A stretch of 64,000 nt of DNA from Sulfurovum sp. UBA12169 (GTDB taxonomy: Bacteria > Campylobacterota > Campylobacteria > Campylobacterales > Sulfurovaceae). The stretch is taken from positions 1 through 64,000 of the forward strand of contig DLUH01000004.1 of the NCBI GenBank assembly GCA_002742845.1, given 5' to 3'. The translations under genes and the position numbers were made by a program. The notes under the pieces are model-generated. The model saw only the letters and a list, made by a program, of their open reading frames with translations. It was not told the origin of the DNA and made no database searches. This document shows, piece after piece, positions 49,329 through 58,115 of this stretch. Numbering within the stretch: position 1 is the stretch's first letter; each line of letters starts with the position of its first letter.

Positions 49329-51818
49329 ATGATGGTTCTAAAAAAATATGTTGATTTTGTGACACGCCATTTTAAAGGCGTTTTACTTTTTATGTTTATT
49401 GCAACAGCAATTTTTTCATATTATTCGCGGTATTTAACTATTGATGCTTCAGCAGAAACGCTGTTGTTGGAAAATGATGCTGATTTGAAATTGACGCGTG
49501 AAGTGCATGGACGGTATATCAGTCCGGATTATCTGGTCATCGCGTTCAGCCCGAAAGAGCCTATGCTGTCTGATGCGACTCTCACTGCAATAAAATCTTT
49601 TAAAAAAGATCTTTTAAAGATCGAGAGCGTCGAGAGCGTTACTTCTTTGCTAGACGTTCCTTTGCTTCAAAGTCCGCCGATGGAAATTTCAGAAGTGGTC
49701 AAAAATGTCCGTACTCTTTCTTCTGCGGATATAAATTATACGCAGGCCCAAAAGGAGTTGACTACCAGTCCGCTCTATGCAAACAATCTTGTCAGCAGTG
49801 ATTTTAAAACGACCGCCATCACGGTCAATCTCAAAGAAGATGCCAAATATACGGAGCTTCTTAGCAAAAGAAATGCATTTCTTGATCTAAAAGATAAAAG
49901 AGCTTTGAACGGAAAAGAAAAAAAAGAGTATGAAGTTGCAAAAAAAGCGTTTAAGGCATATGTAGACAGCACCAAAGACGATACGCACAAGCTTATAGAA
50001 GAGGTACGATCGGTACTGGATCCGTATCGCCAAAGCGGCGAGCTCCACTTGGGCGGAGTGATGATGATCGCAGATGATATGATAAGCTTTGTCAAAGATG
50101 ATATCGCTATTTACGGAACTGCCATTTTGGTGATTATGATCTTGATGCTTTGGGTTATATTTAGACAGGTACGGTTTGTTGTGCTGCCTATCGTTATCTC
50201 GTTTTCCGCGGTAGTGATGACAGCCGGCATCATCGCCTTGATAGGATTGGAAGTTACGGTTGTCTCATCAAATTTTGTGGCGATGCAGCTCATTACTACA
50301 CTCTCTTTGGTGATTCACTTGATAGTTTCCTACCGCGAAGAATATGCCCTGTTTCCCCGCTATAGCCAAAAAGAACTCATCGAGATCACTTTGAAGCGGA
50401 TGTCTGTTCCCTCGGTGTTTATCGTTCTTACTTCGGTAGCGGGGTTTGTCTCGTTGATGACGTGCGATATTCTGCCCATTATCGATTTGGGCACGATGAT
50501 GAACATAGGGGTTACCGTTTCGCTTGTCGCTGCTTATCTTATCTTCCCGTCAGTAATGATGCTTTTGCCGAAAAAAGAGCCTGTGTATATTTTTGACAAA
50601 GCCTTTACGCTCAATAAAAAGTTTGCCTATATTGTCGAAAATCACGGCAAAAAGATACTTTTGACTGTGGTGGCGATCCTTGCGTTCAGTTATTACGGTG
50701 TTACAAAACTGATTGTAGAAAACAGCTTTATCAATTATTTTAAAGAAGATACGGAAATATACAAAGGAATGCAGGAAATCGACAGCAATCTCGGCGGTAC
50801 GACACCTTTGGAAATCATTGTAAAATTTCCCGATACACAGGAAAAAAACAATCCAAGCTCAGAAAATACACAAGAGGGCGACGAGCTGAGTGAATTTGCA
50901 GAAGAGTTTGAAGAAGACGAAAATAATGCACAGTATTGGTTTACCGACGAAAAGAGGCAAACCATTTTAAAGGTGCATGACTATCTTGAATCTATCCCGG
51001 AGATAGGCAACGTATCATCGCTGGGCACCCTGTATAAAGCGGGAAGAATACTCAAAGAGGGCGAAGATTTTGACGGCCTTGAGATGGCGCTGATGTATAA
51101 TGAATTGCCGTTAGAATACAAAAAGATTCTTTTGCTGCCTTATGTCAATACAGACAACAATGAAGCAAGATTTGTTGCGCGCATTATGGATTCCAATAGT
51201 GAATTAAGACGCGATGCGCTGCTTAAAAAAATCAAACAGGAACTCCAAACAGAAGTCGGACTTGACCCGGAAAACTTTAAACTTGTGGGCATGATGGTAC
51301 TGTACAACAATATGCTTCAATCATTGTTTGATTCTCAAATATCGACGTTGGGGCTTGCGCTTTTGCTGCTTGGCGGAATGTTTTTATTTTTATTCCGCTC
51401 ACTTAAAGTGGCGATGGTGGCGCTGACTGTAAACTTGGTGCCAATCAGCGTTATTTTTGGCATCATGGGAGTGATGAACATCCCGCTTGATATTATGAGC
51501 ATTACGATTGCTTCCATCGCACTTGGCATTACCGTCGATAACACGATTCACTACTATTACCGTTTCAGAGAGGAATTGCAGTCTGACGGAGATTACCTGG
51601 CTTCGATGCATAGGGCGCATTCAACCATCGCATTTGGGATGTTTTACTATTCGATCGCAACGATTGTCGGGTTTTTGGTTTTGGTCACGTCAAACTTTAT
51701 CCCGACGCTTATTTTTGGGCTGTTGACAGTGATTGTTTTGCTTGTGGCGATTGTGTCGGATCTGCTTTTCTCGCCTTATCTGGTGCTGCTTTTTAAGCCC
51801 TTTGGCACGAAAAAGTAG
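49329..51818 (+). CDS. RND-superfamily (MMPL-type) transporter
   Basis: An 829-residue membrane protein with two repeated halves: TM1 at about 15-33, a periplasmic domain, TM2-6, then a second periplasmic domain and TM8-12. The periplasmic loop in the second half contains an acidic stretch near residues 515-535 (EGDELSEFAEEFEEDENN). The late TM has ITVDNTIHYYYRFREE, typical of MMPL/HpnN-like exporters. Such proteins export lipids or hydrophobic compounds. It stands alone and no partner gene is adjacent. Confidence 0.8.
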   Translation: MMVLKKYVDFVTRHFKGVLLFMFIATAIFSYYSRYLTIDASAETLLLENDADLKLTREVHGRYISPDYLVIAFSPKEPMLSDATLTAIKSFKKDLLKIESVESVTSLLDVPLLQSPPMEISEVVKNVRTLSSADINYTQAQKELTTSPLYANNLVSSDFKTTAITVNLKEDAKYTELLSKRNAFLDLKDKRALNGKEKKEYEVAKKAFKAYVDSTKDDTHKLIEEVRSVLDPYRQSGELHLGGVMMIADDMISFVKDDIAIYGTAILVIMILMLWVIFRQVRFVVLPIVISFSAVVMTAGIIALIGLEVTVVSSNFVAMQLITTLSLVIHLIVSYREEYALFPRYSQKELIEITLKRMSVPSVFIVLTSVAGFVSLMTCDILPIIDLGTMMNIGVTVSLVAAYLIFPSVMMLLPKKEPVYIFDKAFTLNKKFAYIVENHGKKILLTVVAILAFSYYGVTKLIVENSFINYFKEDTEIYKGMQEIDSNLGGTTPLEIIVKFPDTQEKNNPSSENTQEGDELSEFAEEFEEDENNAQYWFTDEKRQTILKVHDYLESIPEIGNVSSLGTLYKAGRILKEGEDFDGLEMALMYNELPLEYKKILLLPYVNTDNNEARFVARIMDSNSELRRDALLKKIKQELQTEVGLDPENFKLVGMMVLYNNMLQSLFDSQISTLGLALLLLGGMFLFLFRSLKVAMVALTVNLVPISVIFGIMGVMNIPLDIMSITIASIALGITVDNTIHYYYRFREELQSDGDYLASMHRAHSTIAFGMFYYSIATIVGFLVLVTSNFIPTLIFGLLTVIVLLVAIVSDLLFSPYLVLLFKPFGTKK

Positions 51819-52043
51819 GCTTTTTTTGGGTGTTTGTTGTATCTCATGCAGGCATAAGAAACGCTCAAATCGTTGTTAAAATTTTTCGGGACATTATGTA
51901 ACTCACATTGATAAAGCCTTGGAAGCCGCAAAGCGAAGCTATCCTAGTTTATTGTTTTATTATAAGCCAGTCCCCATGGAATGTAAAGTATGTTATAATT
52001 TTTTTATATAGAAAGCACACAAAGAAAAGGGTGGGGGATAATT

Positions 52044-52757
52044 ATGGAGCTGAACGCATGTGAGATTAATACCATAGATACCAGTGCGCTGAATTTTGTT
52101 CCTGATAAAAAAAAGTACATATTCTTAGCCAAAAAAGACAAAATCGATTTCATCTACAACACTGCTGCCTTGGAAGGGAATATGATGACCTATCCCGAAG
52201 TAGAAACGCTTTTGGAAGGGATTACTGTCGGTGGACATAAACTCAGTGACGAACAGCAGATACTTAATCAAAACCGAAGTATCAATCTATTGTTTTCCAT
52301 GCTCGAAGAAAACTCTTTTGGACTGGATAAAAAAACGCTGTGTTCTCTCCATGCTGAAGTGGCACGGGAAGAGGCGCTCTCGTGGGGGGTATTTCGCGAT
52401 GGAAACGTCAATATCGGCGGAACAGAGTATCTCCCTCCTTCGCCGAACGAACTTGACAGGGTGTTTGACGAGGGGATTGCACAGATCAGACAGATACAAC
52501 ATCCGGTTCTAAGAGGTTCGACTTATTTTCTTTTTGGTGCCAGATCACAGTTTTTTTATGATGGAAATAAGCGGGTTTCGAGACTGATGATGAACGGCAT
52601 TGTGCTCTCTGAGGGCTATCCGATGCTTAATATCAAAGTCAAAGACAAGTTGGAATTTAACAAGCAGATGATTGCATTCTACGATACCGCAGACTACATT
52701 AGTGCTTTGATCTACCTGCGTGATTATTATATCCGACAAAACAGCCGACTGAAGTAA
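52044..52757 (+). CDS. Fic-domain protein with Gln in place of the catalytic His
   Basis: A 237-residue Fic/DOC-family protein. An N-terminal inhibitory motif TAALEGN (residues 40-46, Glu44) is of the [S/T]xxxE[G/N] kind. The flap region contains EYLPPSP. The active-site loop reads QFFYDGNKRVSR, where the family has HPFxxGNGRxxR, so the catalytic His is Gln169. Fic enzymes usually add AMP to proteins; without the His this one may be inactive or act differently. The codon is CAG, one base from CAC or CAT. A frame of normal length argues against decay. Confidence 0.75.
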   Translation: MELNACEINTIDTSALNFVPDKKKYIFLAKKDKIDFIYNTAALEGNMMTYPEVETLLEGITVGGHKLSDEQQILNQNRSINLLFSMLEENSFGLDKKTLCSLHAEVAREEALSWGVFRDGNVNIGGTEYLPPSPNELDRVFDEGIAQIRQIQHPVLRGSTYFLFGARSQFFYDGNKRVSRLMMNGIVLSEGYPMLNIKVKDKLEFNKQMIAFYDTADYISALIYLRDYYIRQNSRLK

Positions 52758-52906
52758 CTGTATGTCCAGAAAACCGAAATTTTTTAAATTATCTATATCA
52801 AACTATTTTTTGTACTGTTTAAAAAAAACAAGGAAACTCTACTAATTTAAGTTAAAACCATAGCGTCAATATAGATAAAAAAACCAAACGGTCTTCAAAC
52901 AGAATG

Positions 52907-53356
52907 TTATAATTTTTTTTCAAGTATCGCTTTTGTTTTTTGATGGCGGTATTTAAACATGCTTTGAATATCAAGTTCGATCAATGGTTCAAATAGTTTA
53001 CCTAATACCCCAAAGGGCAATTCAAACTCAATGATGTCTTTGAGTTCGCATAGATTTCCTTGTTTACTGAACAGATGCAGATGTTTCCAAAATTTAAAGG
53101 GTGATTTTATGGCTATATCCACTAGAGCATCGGGTTTTTGGAGTTTTTCGATTTTTACTTCCCAATAGATAGGGATGAAAAATTTGGTAATCTTGATTTT
53201 TATGATTTTGCCTTCATATGTTTGGGTATCTTGATCTACAAGTTCTACTTTGATATTTTGAGGAGTGATTTTGATGATATTGTTTGAATCGAGATGAAAA
53301 TCAAACATCTCTTCCAAAGTACAATTTATCAAGGAGGTGTGTATGATAGTTTTCAT
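52907..53356 (-). CDS. SRPBCC-family (START-like) protein
   Basis: A 149-residue soluble protein with the START-like fold features: a strand-helix start (TLEEMFDFHLDSNNIIKITP), IPIYWEVKIEKLQKPD, the SPFKFWKHLHLF segment and a long C-terminal helix. SRPBCC proteins bind hydrophobic ligands or lipids. AAGGGGAATAAAAATG at its start supports the ATG at 53356. No link to the neighbouring genes can be seen. Confidence 0.7.
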   Translation of the reverse strand: MKTIIHTSLINCTLEEMFDFHLDSNNIIKITPQNIKVELVDQDTQTYEGKIIKIKITKFFIPIYWEVKIEKLQKPDALVDIAIKSPFKFWKHLHLFSKQGNLCELKDIIEFELPFGVLGKLFEPLIELDIQSMFKYRHQKTKAILEKKL

Positions 53357-53483
53357 TTTTATTCCCCTTCTTTTTTTGTTCTAATTTGAAATGATTTTTA
53401 TTTTTGATTATGCCATATTTTGGATAGATTGTGTATGGATGCAGCATTAAAATTGGTTTACTGAAGCTTTCGGTTCATATGTT

Positions 53484-54758
53484 TTAATAATTGAATTTCT
53501 GTCCCTCTTTTTGGGTTTTAACGTAAAGATAATGGGCATGGATAATTTGATAGCCCATCCATCCAAAGGAAAGCATTGTCAAAAGCGAGGCAAGCAAAAT
53601 GAGTTGAGGCACCACAAGAGAGAGGATGACTGCAGCTATCATGCTGCAATGTATCCAAAAATGTTTTTTTGCGGTTTTGGGATGAATGATCTCATGCATC
53701 ATCGGTGCGGTAAAGTAGCCTTGGCTGCTTAAATGAAACCATGTAAGAAAAGGTATGATCTTGTAAAACATCGCAAAAACAATGCTGAGTGCAAAAGCGC
53801 CGAACCATAGATATGCCAGCGTATGAACCCATGCCGTCTGAACAAAAAGCCCGAGCATAAAGCAGAGCATACTGACAATCAAACCTCCCAGCCCCAGCCG
53901 CCAAAACCATACGGTAGCATCACTGATGGGGCGTTTGCGCTGTGAAAGCCTTTTTAGCGTGACTGCGGCATAGGCGACTAAAAACAGTGCTAAGACAAGA
54001 TGGCAAACAATCCAGACATCAGGCAGAAAAAAAGACAGTATTGAAGCTGCGGCCAATAACAACAGGATGCCGCCGGAGAAATACCTGCCCATTACGCTCG
54101 GATAGGGCGGCGTAACGTAAAACATCTCGATCACCTGAAAAGAGATGGAGACGATCAATACGGCAATCCATCCAAACAGCCCGAACGAATAGTGCGCGGT
54201 TTTGATTTCAACATAGTGCACTCCTTCATTGTAGCCTCCGAGTGCTGCGGTAAGATACAGCGCAGCAATTATCAAGAGCACCAACGAAAACAGTGCAGCG
54301 GTAATGCCTTTTGATGAAGAGGTGTGGTTGGGAACTTGCAGCAGTTTTTTGATCATTTCAAAAGCGATAAACAGCAGTGGCCCCCCAAGCAGCAGCGAGG
54401 CGAGCAGATAAAGCCAGGCAATTTTGCCCAAATGAAATGCAAGCAAAAGCAAAACAATGCCTGCAATAAGAGGATACTGTACCCAGTTTGCTTTTTTTAC
54501 GGGCGAGGTAAGCTTGACACCCGCAATTACGGGAAGCATTTGAAAGAGCGCAGCCAGCATAAAAGAGAGCATAATGCCTAGCGTAAAGACATGCGTCAGT
54601 ACAAGCGCACCGTTTGATGCCGGATCAAAAATCCCGTTTTGATAGATTGCCAGCAAAATTCCTCCGAGTATACCGAAAAGTGCTCCTTGCAAAAAGAATC
54701 TGAAAACAACAGAGATCGGAGGCGCCTGGTCTAGCGAGAGACCTTTTTGACTAAACAA
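53484..54758 (-). CDS. 12-TM membrane protein, heme-copper-oxidase-like (paralogue of 38023-39267)
   Basis: A 424-residue protein with about 12 TM segments. It shares the layout and key motifs of the protein at 38023: THVFTLGIM...AALFQMLPVIAG in TM2, AHYSFGLFGWIAV in the middle, and YKIIPFLTWFHLSSQ with APMMHEIIHPK near the end. The conserved His in membrane spans suggest heme binding. It is the last gene of the FmdE-like / hemerythrin / DUF2249 operon and overlaps the DUF2249 gene by 8 bases. Its reaction is unknown. Confidence 0.6.
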   Translation of the reverse strand: MFSQKGLSLDQAPPISVVFRFFLQGALFGILGGILLAIYQNGIFDPASNGALVLTHVFTLGIMLSFMLAALFQMLPVIAGVKLTSPVKKANWVQYPLIAGIVLLLLAFHLGKIAWLYLLASLLLGGPLLFIAFEMIKKLLQVPNHTSSSKGITAALFSLVLLIIAALYLTAALGGYNEGVHYVEIKTAHYSFGLFGWIAVLIVSISFQVIEMFYVTPPYPSVMGRYFSGGILLLLAAASILSFFLPDVWIVCHLVLALFLVAYAAVTLKRLSQRKRPISDATVWFWRLGLGGLIVSMLCFMLGLFVQTAWVHTLAYLWFGAFALSIVFAMFYKIIPFLTWFHLSSQGYFTAPMMHEIIHPKTAKKHFWIHCSMIAAVILSLVVPQLILLASLLTMLSFGWMGYQIIHAHYLYVKTQKEGQKFNY

Positions 54759-55002
54759 AGAGATACTCCTTCAGATCGACCGAAGGGTTTTTTGTTATCA
54801 GGATATGCCAAATTCCTTCGGTATCTTCGCGGCTGATTACCTGAAAATTATGTTCTTGAGCAAGGTCAATAAGCGGAATAGGATTTTTTCGATGAATCAT
54901 ATAAAGATAATCGTCCTCCTCCAGAGCTCTTAATATATTGATAGCCATTGCCAATGGTTTGGGATGTTCTAATTCTCTAGCGTCAAGTGTAATTTTTTTC
55001 AT
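54751..55002 (-). CDS. DUF2249 protein (second copy)
   Basis: An 83-residue protein with the DUF2249 pattern: LDARELEHPKPLAMAINILRAL and YLYMIHRKNPIPLIDLAQE. I place the start at the ATG 55002, which overlaps the hemerythrin gene by four bases; the upstream extension of the frame lies in that gene. Like the copy at 37664, it directly precedes a 12-TM protein gene, so the pairing is conserved within this genome. Confidence 0.75.
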   Translation of the reverse strand: MKKITLDARELEHPKPLAMAINILRALEEDDYLYMIHRKNPIPLIDLAQEHNFQVISREDTEGIWHILITKNPSVDLKEYLFV

Positions 55003-55439
55003 AATTCCGTATGTTTCATTGTCTCCAGGGTTTCTTCTTTGATTGCAGCGGGAAGAATGTTGTCGCACATGGCATACAGCATCTGTTCTTCTTTCATATT
55101 GTGCTGCTGCAGCAAAATCATCATCGATTCAGCCAACGAAAGACAAGCATCCATGTCCTCATCAATAATGGCTGAAGCCATTTTTCCGATCAACCCTTTG
55201 ACTTGTTCGTGTTCATATCTCATGACCGCCGTAGGTCCTTCTGTGCTTCCTGTTTGTTTTTCAAAAGCAGGGAAAAGCACCTCTTCCTCTTTTTTAAAAT
55301 GCTGAAGCGTTTCGTGCGCAAAAATTTCAAATTGTTTGGTTGCTTCCTCCCAATCTTTTTTTGATGCAGCCTCTTCTGCTTTGGCAAAATAATCGTCGCA
55401 CAGCCTGTGTTCGCCTTTCATGTAGTGAGAAATATTCAT
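54999..55439 (-). CDS. Hemerythrin-like protein
   Basis: A 146-residue four-helix protein with HHE-type iron ligands: GEHRLCDDYF, HETLQHFKKEEEVLFPAFE, MRYEHEQVKGLIG and QHNMKEEQMLY. Bacterial hemerythrin-like proteins bind O2 or NO at a di-iron site and some repair nitrosatively damaged iron-sulfur clusters (YtfE type). It lies between an FmdE-like gene and a DUF2249 gene in an FNR-boxed operon, which suggests a role under NO stress. Confidence 0.85.
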   Translation of the reverse strand: MNISHYMKGEHRLCDDYFAKAEEAASKKDWEEATKQFEIFAHETLQHFKKEEEVLFPAFEKQTGSTEGPTAVMRYEHEQVKGLIGKMASAIIDEDMDACLSLAESMMILLQQHNMKEEQMLYAMCDNILPAAIKEETLETMKHTEL

Positions 55440-55464
55440 GCGCTATCCTTTATCGTGTGAAATT

Positions 55465-56067
55465 TTAATGTATCGTAATCATTTGATCCCACAACTCTTT
55501 TGTGAGAAGTATTTTGCTGACGCGTTCTTGCCATAGCTGCCCGAAAAGTTTTTGTTCTTCTTGGGAGGCAGCCTTGCTAAGACATTTGCCCATAAGCGGC
55601 ATCATGTTTTTATCGCCGGGTACCATGGACGGATTATAGCTAAGAGAAACTGATTGGTTGGTGTCTAGTCTTGTGAGCGTAACTTCTCCTTGCATCGGTT
55701 TGTTAAATGCCACGAGATTGTTTCTGCTAAAATTGCCTTGGATTCCTTTAAAGCCGCCAACCCCGCTTGCCCCTACAATAAAAGAGATTACGTTGGCAAT
55801 GACGCCTTCTACCCCTTCTTTTTCGTCTTCTTTCATGGCAACATGGATATTGCCTCTTTGGGGAAGCCCCTGGGGATAAAGGGTTGCAAGACCTTTGAGC
55901 GCCATCAGATAGGCTCCGGCTACGGTTGGACAGGAGTGTCCTGCCAATTTGACGCAGTCTAAATAGGTAATTTCAACCTCTCCGTTTTCTACGGCTCCCA
56001 AAAAATTGCTTAAAGCATCATACAGCTGTATGGATTGAACATTGTCGTAAAAATCAGGATATTTCAT
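55465..56067 (-). CDS. FmdE-like protein
   Basis: A 200-residue soluble protein. The segment KLAGHSCPTVAGAYLMALKGLATLYP matches the GHxCPG...A...AL motif of FmdE-type proteins when cut to its core (GHSCPTVAGAYLMA), where His and Cys bind metal. No C-terminal zinc finger is present. FmdE-like proteins outside methanogens have no settled function. It is the first gene of the hemerythrin/DUF2249/12-TM operon and its promoter carries a perfect FNR-type palindrome. Confidence 0.65.
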   Translation of the reverse strand: MKYPDFYDNVQSIQLYDALSNFLGAVENGEVEITYLDCVKLAGHSCPTVAGAYLMALKGLATLYPQGLPQRGNIHVAMKEDEKEGVEGVIANVISFIVGASGVGGFKGIQGNFSRNNLVAFNKPMQGEVTLTRLDTNQSVSLSYNPSMVPGDKNMMPLMGKCLSKAASQEEQKLFGQLWQERVSKILLTKELWDQMITIH

Positions 56068-56130
56068 TTTGTTTTCCTAAGTTATTTGATATTTTAATGT
56101 TTATTATAGTCAAAAGAGCTTTTTTTTTGA

Positions 56131-56144
56131 TTGATATATATCAA
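56131..56144 (-). promoter_or_regulatory. FNR-type box of the second DUF2249/12-TM module
   Basis: TTGAT-ATAT-ATCAA, a perfect palindrome. On the minus strand a perfect TATAAT (56103-56108) is at class II spacing. No comparable -10 is found towards the plus-strand gene at 56282. Confidence 0.75.
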
Positions 56145-56281
56145 TTCTTTGTTTAAAATAGTTTGATAAAGATTTTGCGGCAAAAAGTTTTGATTTGCCA
56201 AAACAGAGATTCTTGTTTGAGATCAAAGGATACCTCAAATAAAAAGTATATAATTCTTAAAATTGATAAAAAAGGGTGCAG

Positions 56282-57265
56282 ATGAGTGAGTTTTTGGGGA
56301 ATGATATGTTTTCTGTTTTGCCGGAGGGGCATCCGGCAAAAGTTTATATAGAAGAAAATGCATTGACAAGAGAGTTGATCGGCAAGCTAAGAGATGTCAA
56401 CATACAAAGCCAAAAGGAAGAGTTTGCAGAGCTATTAAAAAAGTTGATGCTTATCGAAAAGCATTTTGCCAGAAAGGAAAACCAGCTTTTCCCGTATCTG
56501 GAAAAATACGGCTGGACAAGCCCCAGCCAAAATATGTGGGCGTTTCATGATCAGATCAGAGATGAGATAAAAGCCGTACGCAAAGCGATAGAGTCAGACG
56601 ATATGGTTTTGGCCTCTCAAAATCTCGCGCAAGTGTTTCGAAGTTTGGAGCATTTGATGATCGTCGAAGAGAACAGGCTTTTGCCCAATGCGCTTTCTAT
56701 GCTTAGCGAGGAAGACTGGAAAGAAATGCGAGAGGGTGACGAAGAGATAGGATGGATGTTCGATGCTCCGCCTGTTGCTTATCCTGCACCAAGCGAAGAA
56801 GCCTATATTCACCCCAGCAAAGATACCAAAAAACGAAACCTTCCTTTTTCTATCGAAGACAGAATCAAATTGGACGAAGGGTACATGCTTCCCGAGCAGA
56901 TCAATCTTTTGCTGAAATTCATGCCGGTTGATATTACCTATGTAGATGAAAACGACATGGTTATTTTTTACAATCGGGGAGAGGATCGGGTTTTTCCCAG
57001 AAGCGCAGGCATCATCGGACGCGAAGTGAAATTTTGCCATCCTCCCAAAAGCGTCGATCAGGTACTGATGATACTCAGGGAGTTCAAAGCCGGAAGAAAA
57101 GATGAAGCGGAATTTTGGATAGAGTTTAAAGGAAAGTTTATCCATATAAGATATTTTGCGATACGCGATGAAGAAGGGGCCTATAAAGGCGTCATAGAGG
57201 TAAGCCAGGATGTAACGCACATAAGAAGTCTCAGCGGAGAGCGAAGACTTTTGGATTGGGAGTAA
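56282..57265 (+). CDS. DUF438 protein: hemerythrin-like domain plus PAS domain
   Basis: A 327-residue soluble protein. The N-terminal half (about 15-150) is hemerythrin-like: LIEKHFARKENQLFPYLEKYG, FHDQIRDEIKAV and HLMIVEENRLLPNALS. Residues about 205-320 form a PAS domain (MPVDITYVDENDMVIFYNRG ... GVIEVSQDVT). This is the DUF438 architecture, thought to sense O2 or NO through iron or heme. ATG 56282 is five bases after AAGGG; an in-frame GTG at 56276 is less likely. It is followed 3 bases later by a MOSC gene. Confidence 0.8.
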   Translation: MSEFLGNDMFSVLPEGHPAKVYIEENALTRELIGKLRDVNIQSQKEEFAELLKKLMLIEKHFARKENQLFPYLEKYGWTSPSQNMWAFHDQIRDEIKAVRKAIESDDMVLASQNLAQVFRSLEHLMIVEENRLLPNALSMLSEEDWKEMREGDEEIGWMFDAPPVAYPAPSEEAYIHPSKDTKKRNLPFSIEDRIKLDEGYMLPEQINLLLKFMPVDITYVDENDMVIFYNRGEDRVFPRSAGIIGREVKFCHPPKSVDQVLMILREFKAGRKDEAEFWIEFKGKFIHIRYFAIRDEEGAYKGVIEVSQDVTHIRSLSGERRLLDWE

Positions 57266-57268
57266 ACG

Positions 57269-57979
57269 ATGAATATGAATGGCATAGCAGCAGTATTGTC
57301 CGTACAGATCGGAAGCGTCACTAAAGAGGGTGAAGAAAACAGCAAAGAATTTCTTACAAAAACCTATGAGACCGCTTCGTATAAGCTTCCTGTCTCTTGC
57401 GGTGTAAGGGTGACAAAAAACGGGATAGAGGGAGATTTTGTTGCCGATACAGTCCATCACGGAGAGGTTGACAAGGCGGTATTTGCCAACAGTTTTAAAA
57501 ATTATGAAAGCTGGAAAAATTTTTTGGGGCTGGATGCCTTAGCATTTGGCGCTTTGGCTGAAAACCTAACGTTTGATGCCATAGACGAAACCGACGTATG
57601 CATTGGCGACGTGCATAAGATAGGCTCAGTGATATTGGAAGTTTCCCAGCCCAGAAAACCTTGCTGGAAAATTTCCAGAAGATGGCAAAACAAACATTTT
57701 ACCAAAGAGATTTACGACACCGGGAAAACCGGATGGTACTATCGGGTGATACAAGAAGGGATGATGGCCAAAGGCGACAAGGTCGAGCTTATCAGCAGAC
57801 AAAACGTTTTGGTGAGCATTCAAGAAGCCAACGAAGCTTTTAAAGACCCCGACGAGCATCCTGATACGGTTGAAAAACTTATGCAGCTTGATGTGCTGGC
57901 GCCTGCCTGGAAGAGAGGGCTTGAAAAAAGAGTCGCCAACAAGAATGAAGTTTTAGAATATATGAAGATTGATGATTAG
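57269..57979 (+). CDS. MOSC-domain protein (YiiM-like)
   Basis: A 236-residue protein with the MOSC beta-barrel landmarks: GIEGDFVADTVHHGEVDKAVF, FGALAENLTF, VCIGDVHKIG, and the conserved Cys in QPRKPCWKISRR, followed by a three-helix C-terminal region as in YiiM. MOSC proteins bind molybdenum cofactor; YiiM reduces N-hydroxylated compounds. It is cotranscribed with the DUF438 protein. A role in detoxifying hydroxylamine-like or nitrosated products is a reasonable but untested inference. Confidence 0.8.
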   Translation: MNMNGIAAVLSVQIGSVTKEGEENSKEFLTKTYETASYKLPVSCGVRVTKNGIEGDFVADTVHHGEVDKAVFANSFKNYESWKNFLGLDALAFGALAENLTFDAIDETDVCIGDVHKIGSVILEVSQPRKPCWKISRRWQNKHFTKEIYDTGKTGWYYRVIQEGMMAKGDKVELISRQNVLVSIQEANEAFKDPDEHPDTVEKLMQLDVLAPAWKRGLEKRVANKNEVLEYMKIDD

Positions 57980-58056
57980 TGTTTTTGCCCTAAGCGTTAT
58001 CTGTTTTATTTTAATTATTGTAAATTTATTTTTTAAATAATTAATTTTCCAAATTA

Positions 58057-58086
58057 TTGTGTAATTTTATCTTGTTTAAGTATAAT
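58057..58086 (+). promoter_or_regulatory. Probable iorA promoter
   Basis: TTGTGT (58057-58062) and a perfect TATAAT (58081-58086) with an 18-base spacer, 29 bases before the iorA ATG. Confidence 0.5.
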
Positions 58087-58115
58087 TTTCAAAATATTAT
58101 AGCGGATAGTATACG

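Noticed and set aside
51819-52043. 225-base gap between the MMPL and Fic genes
   Set aside because: No gene, clear promoter pair or strong hairpin could be supported.
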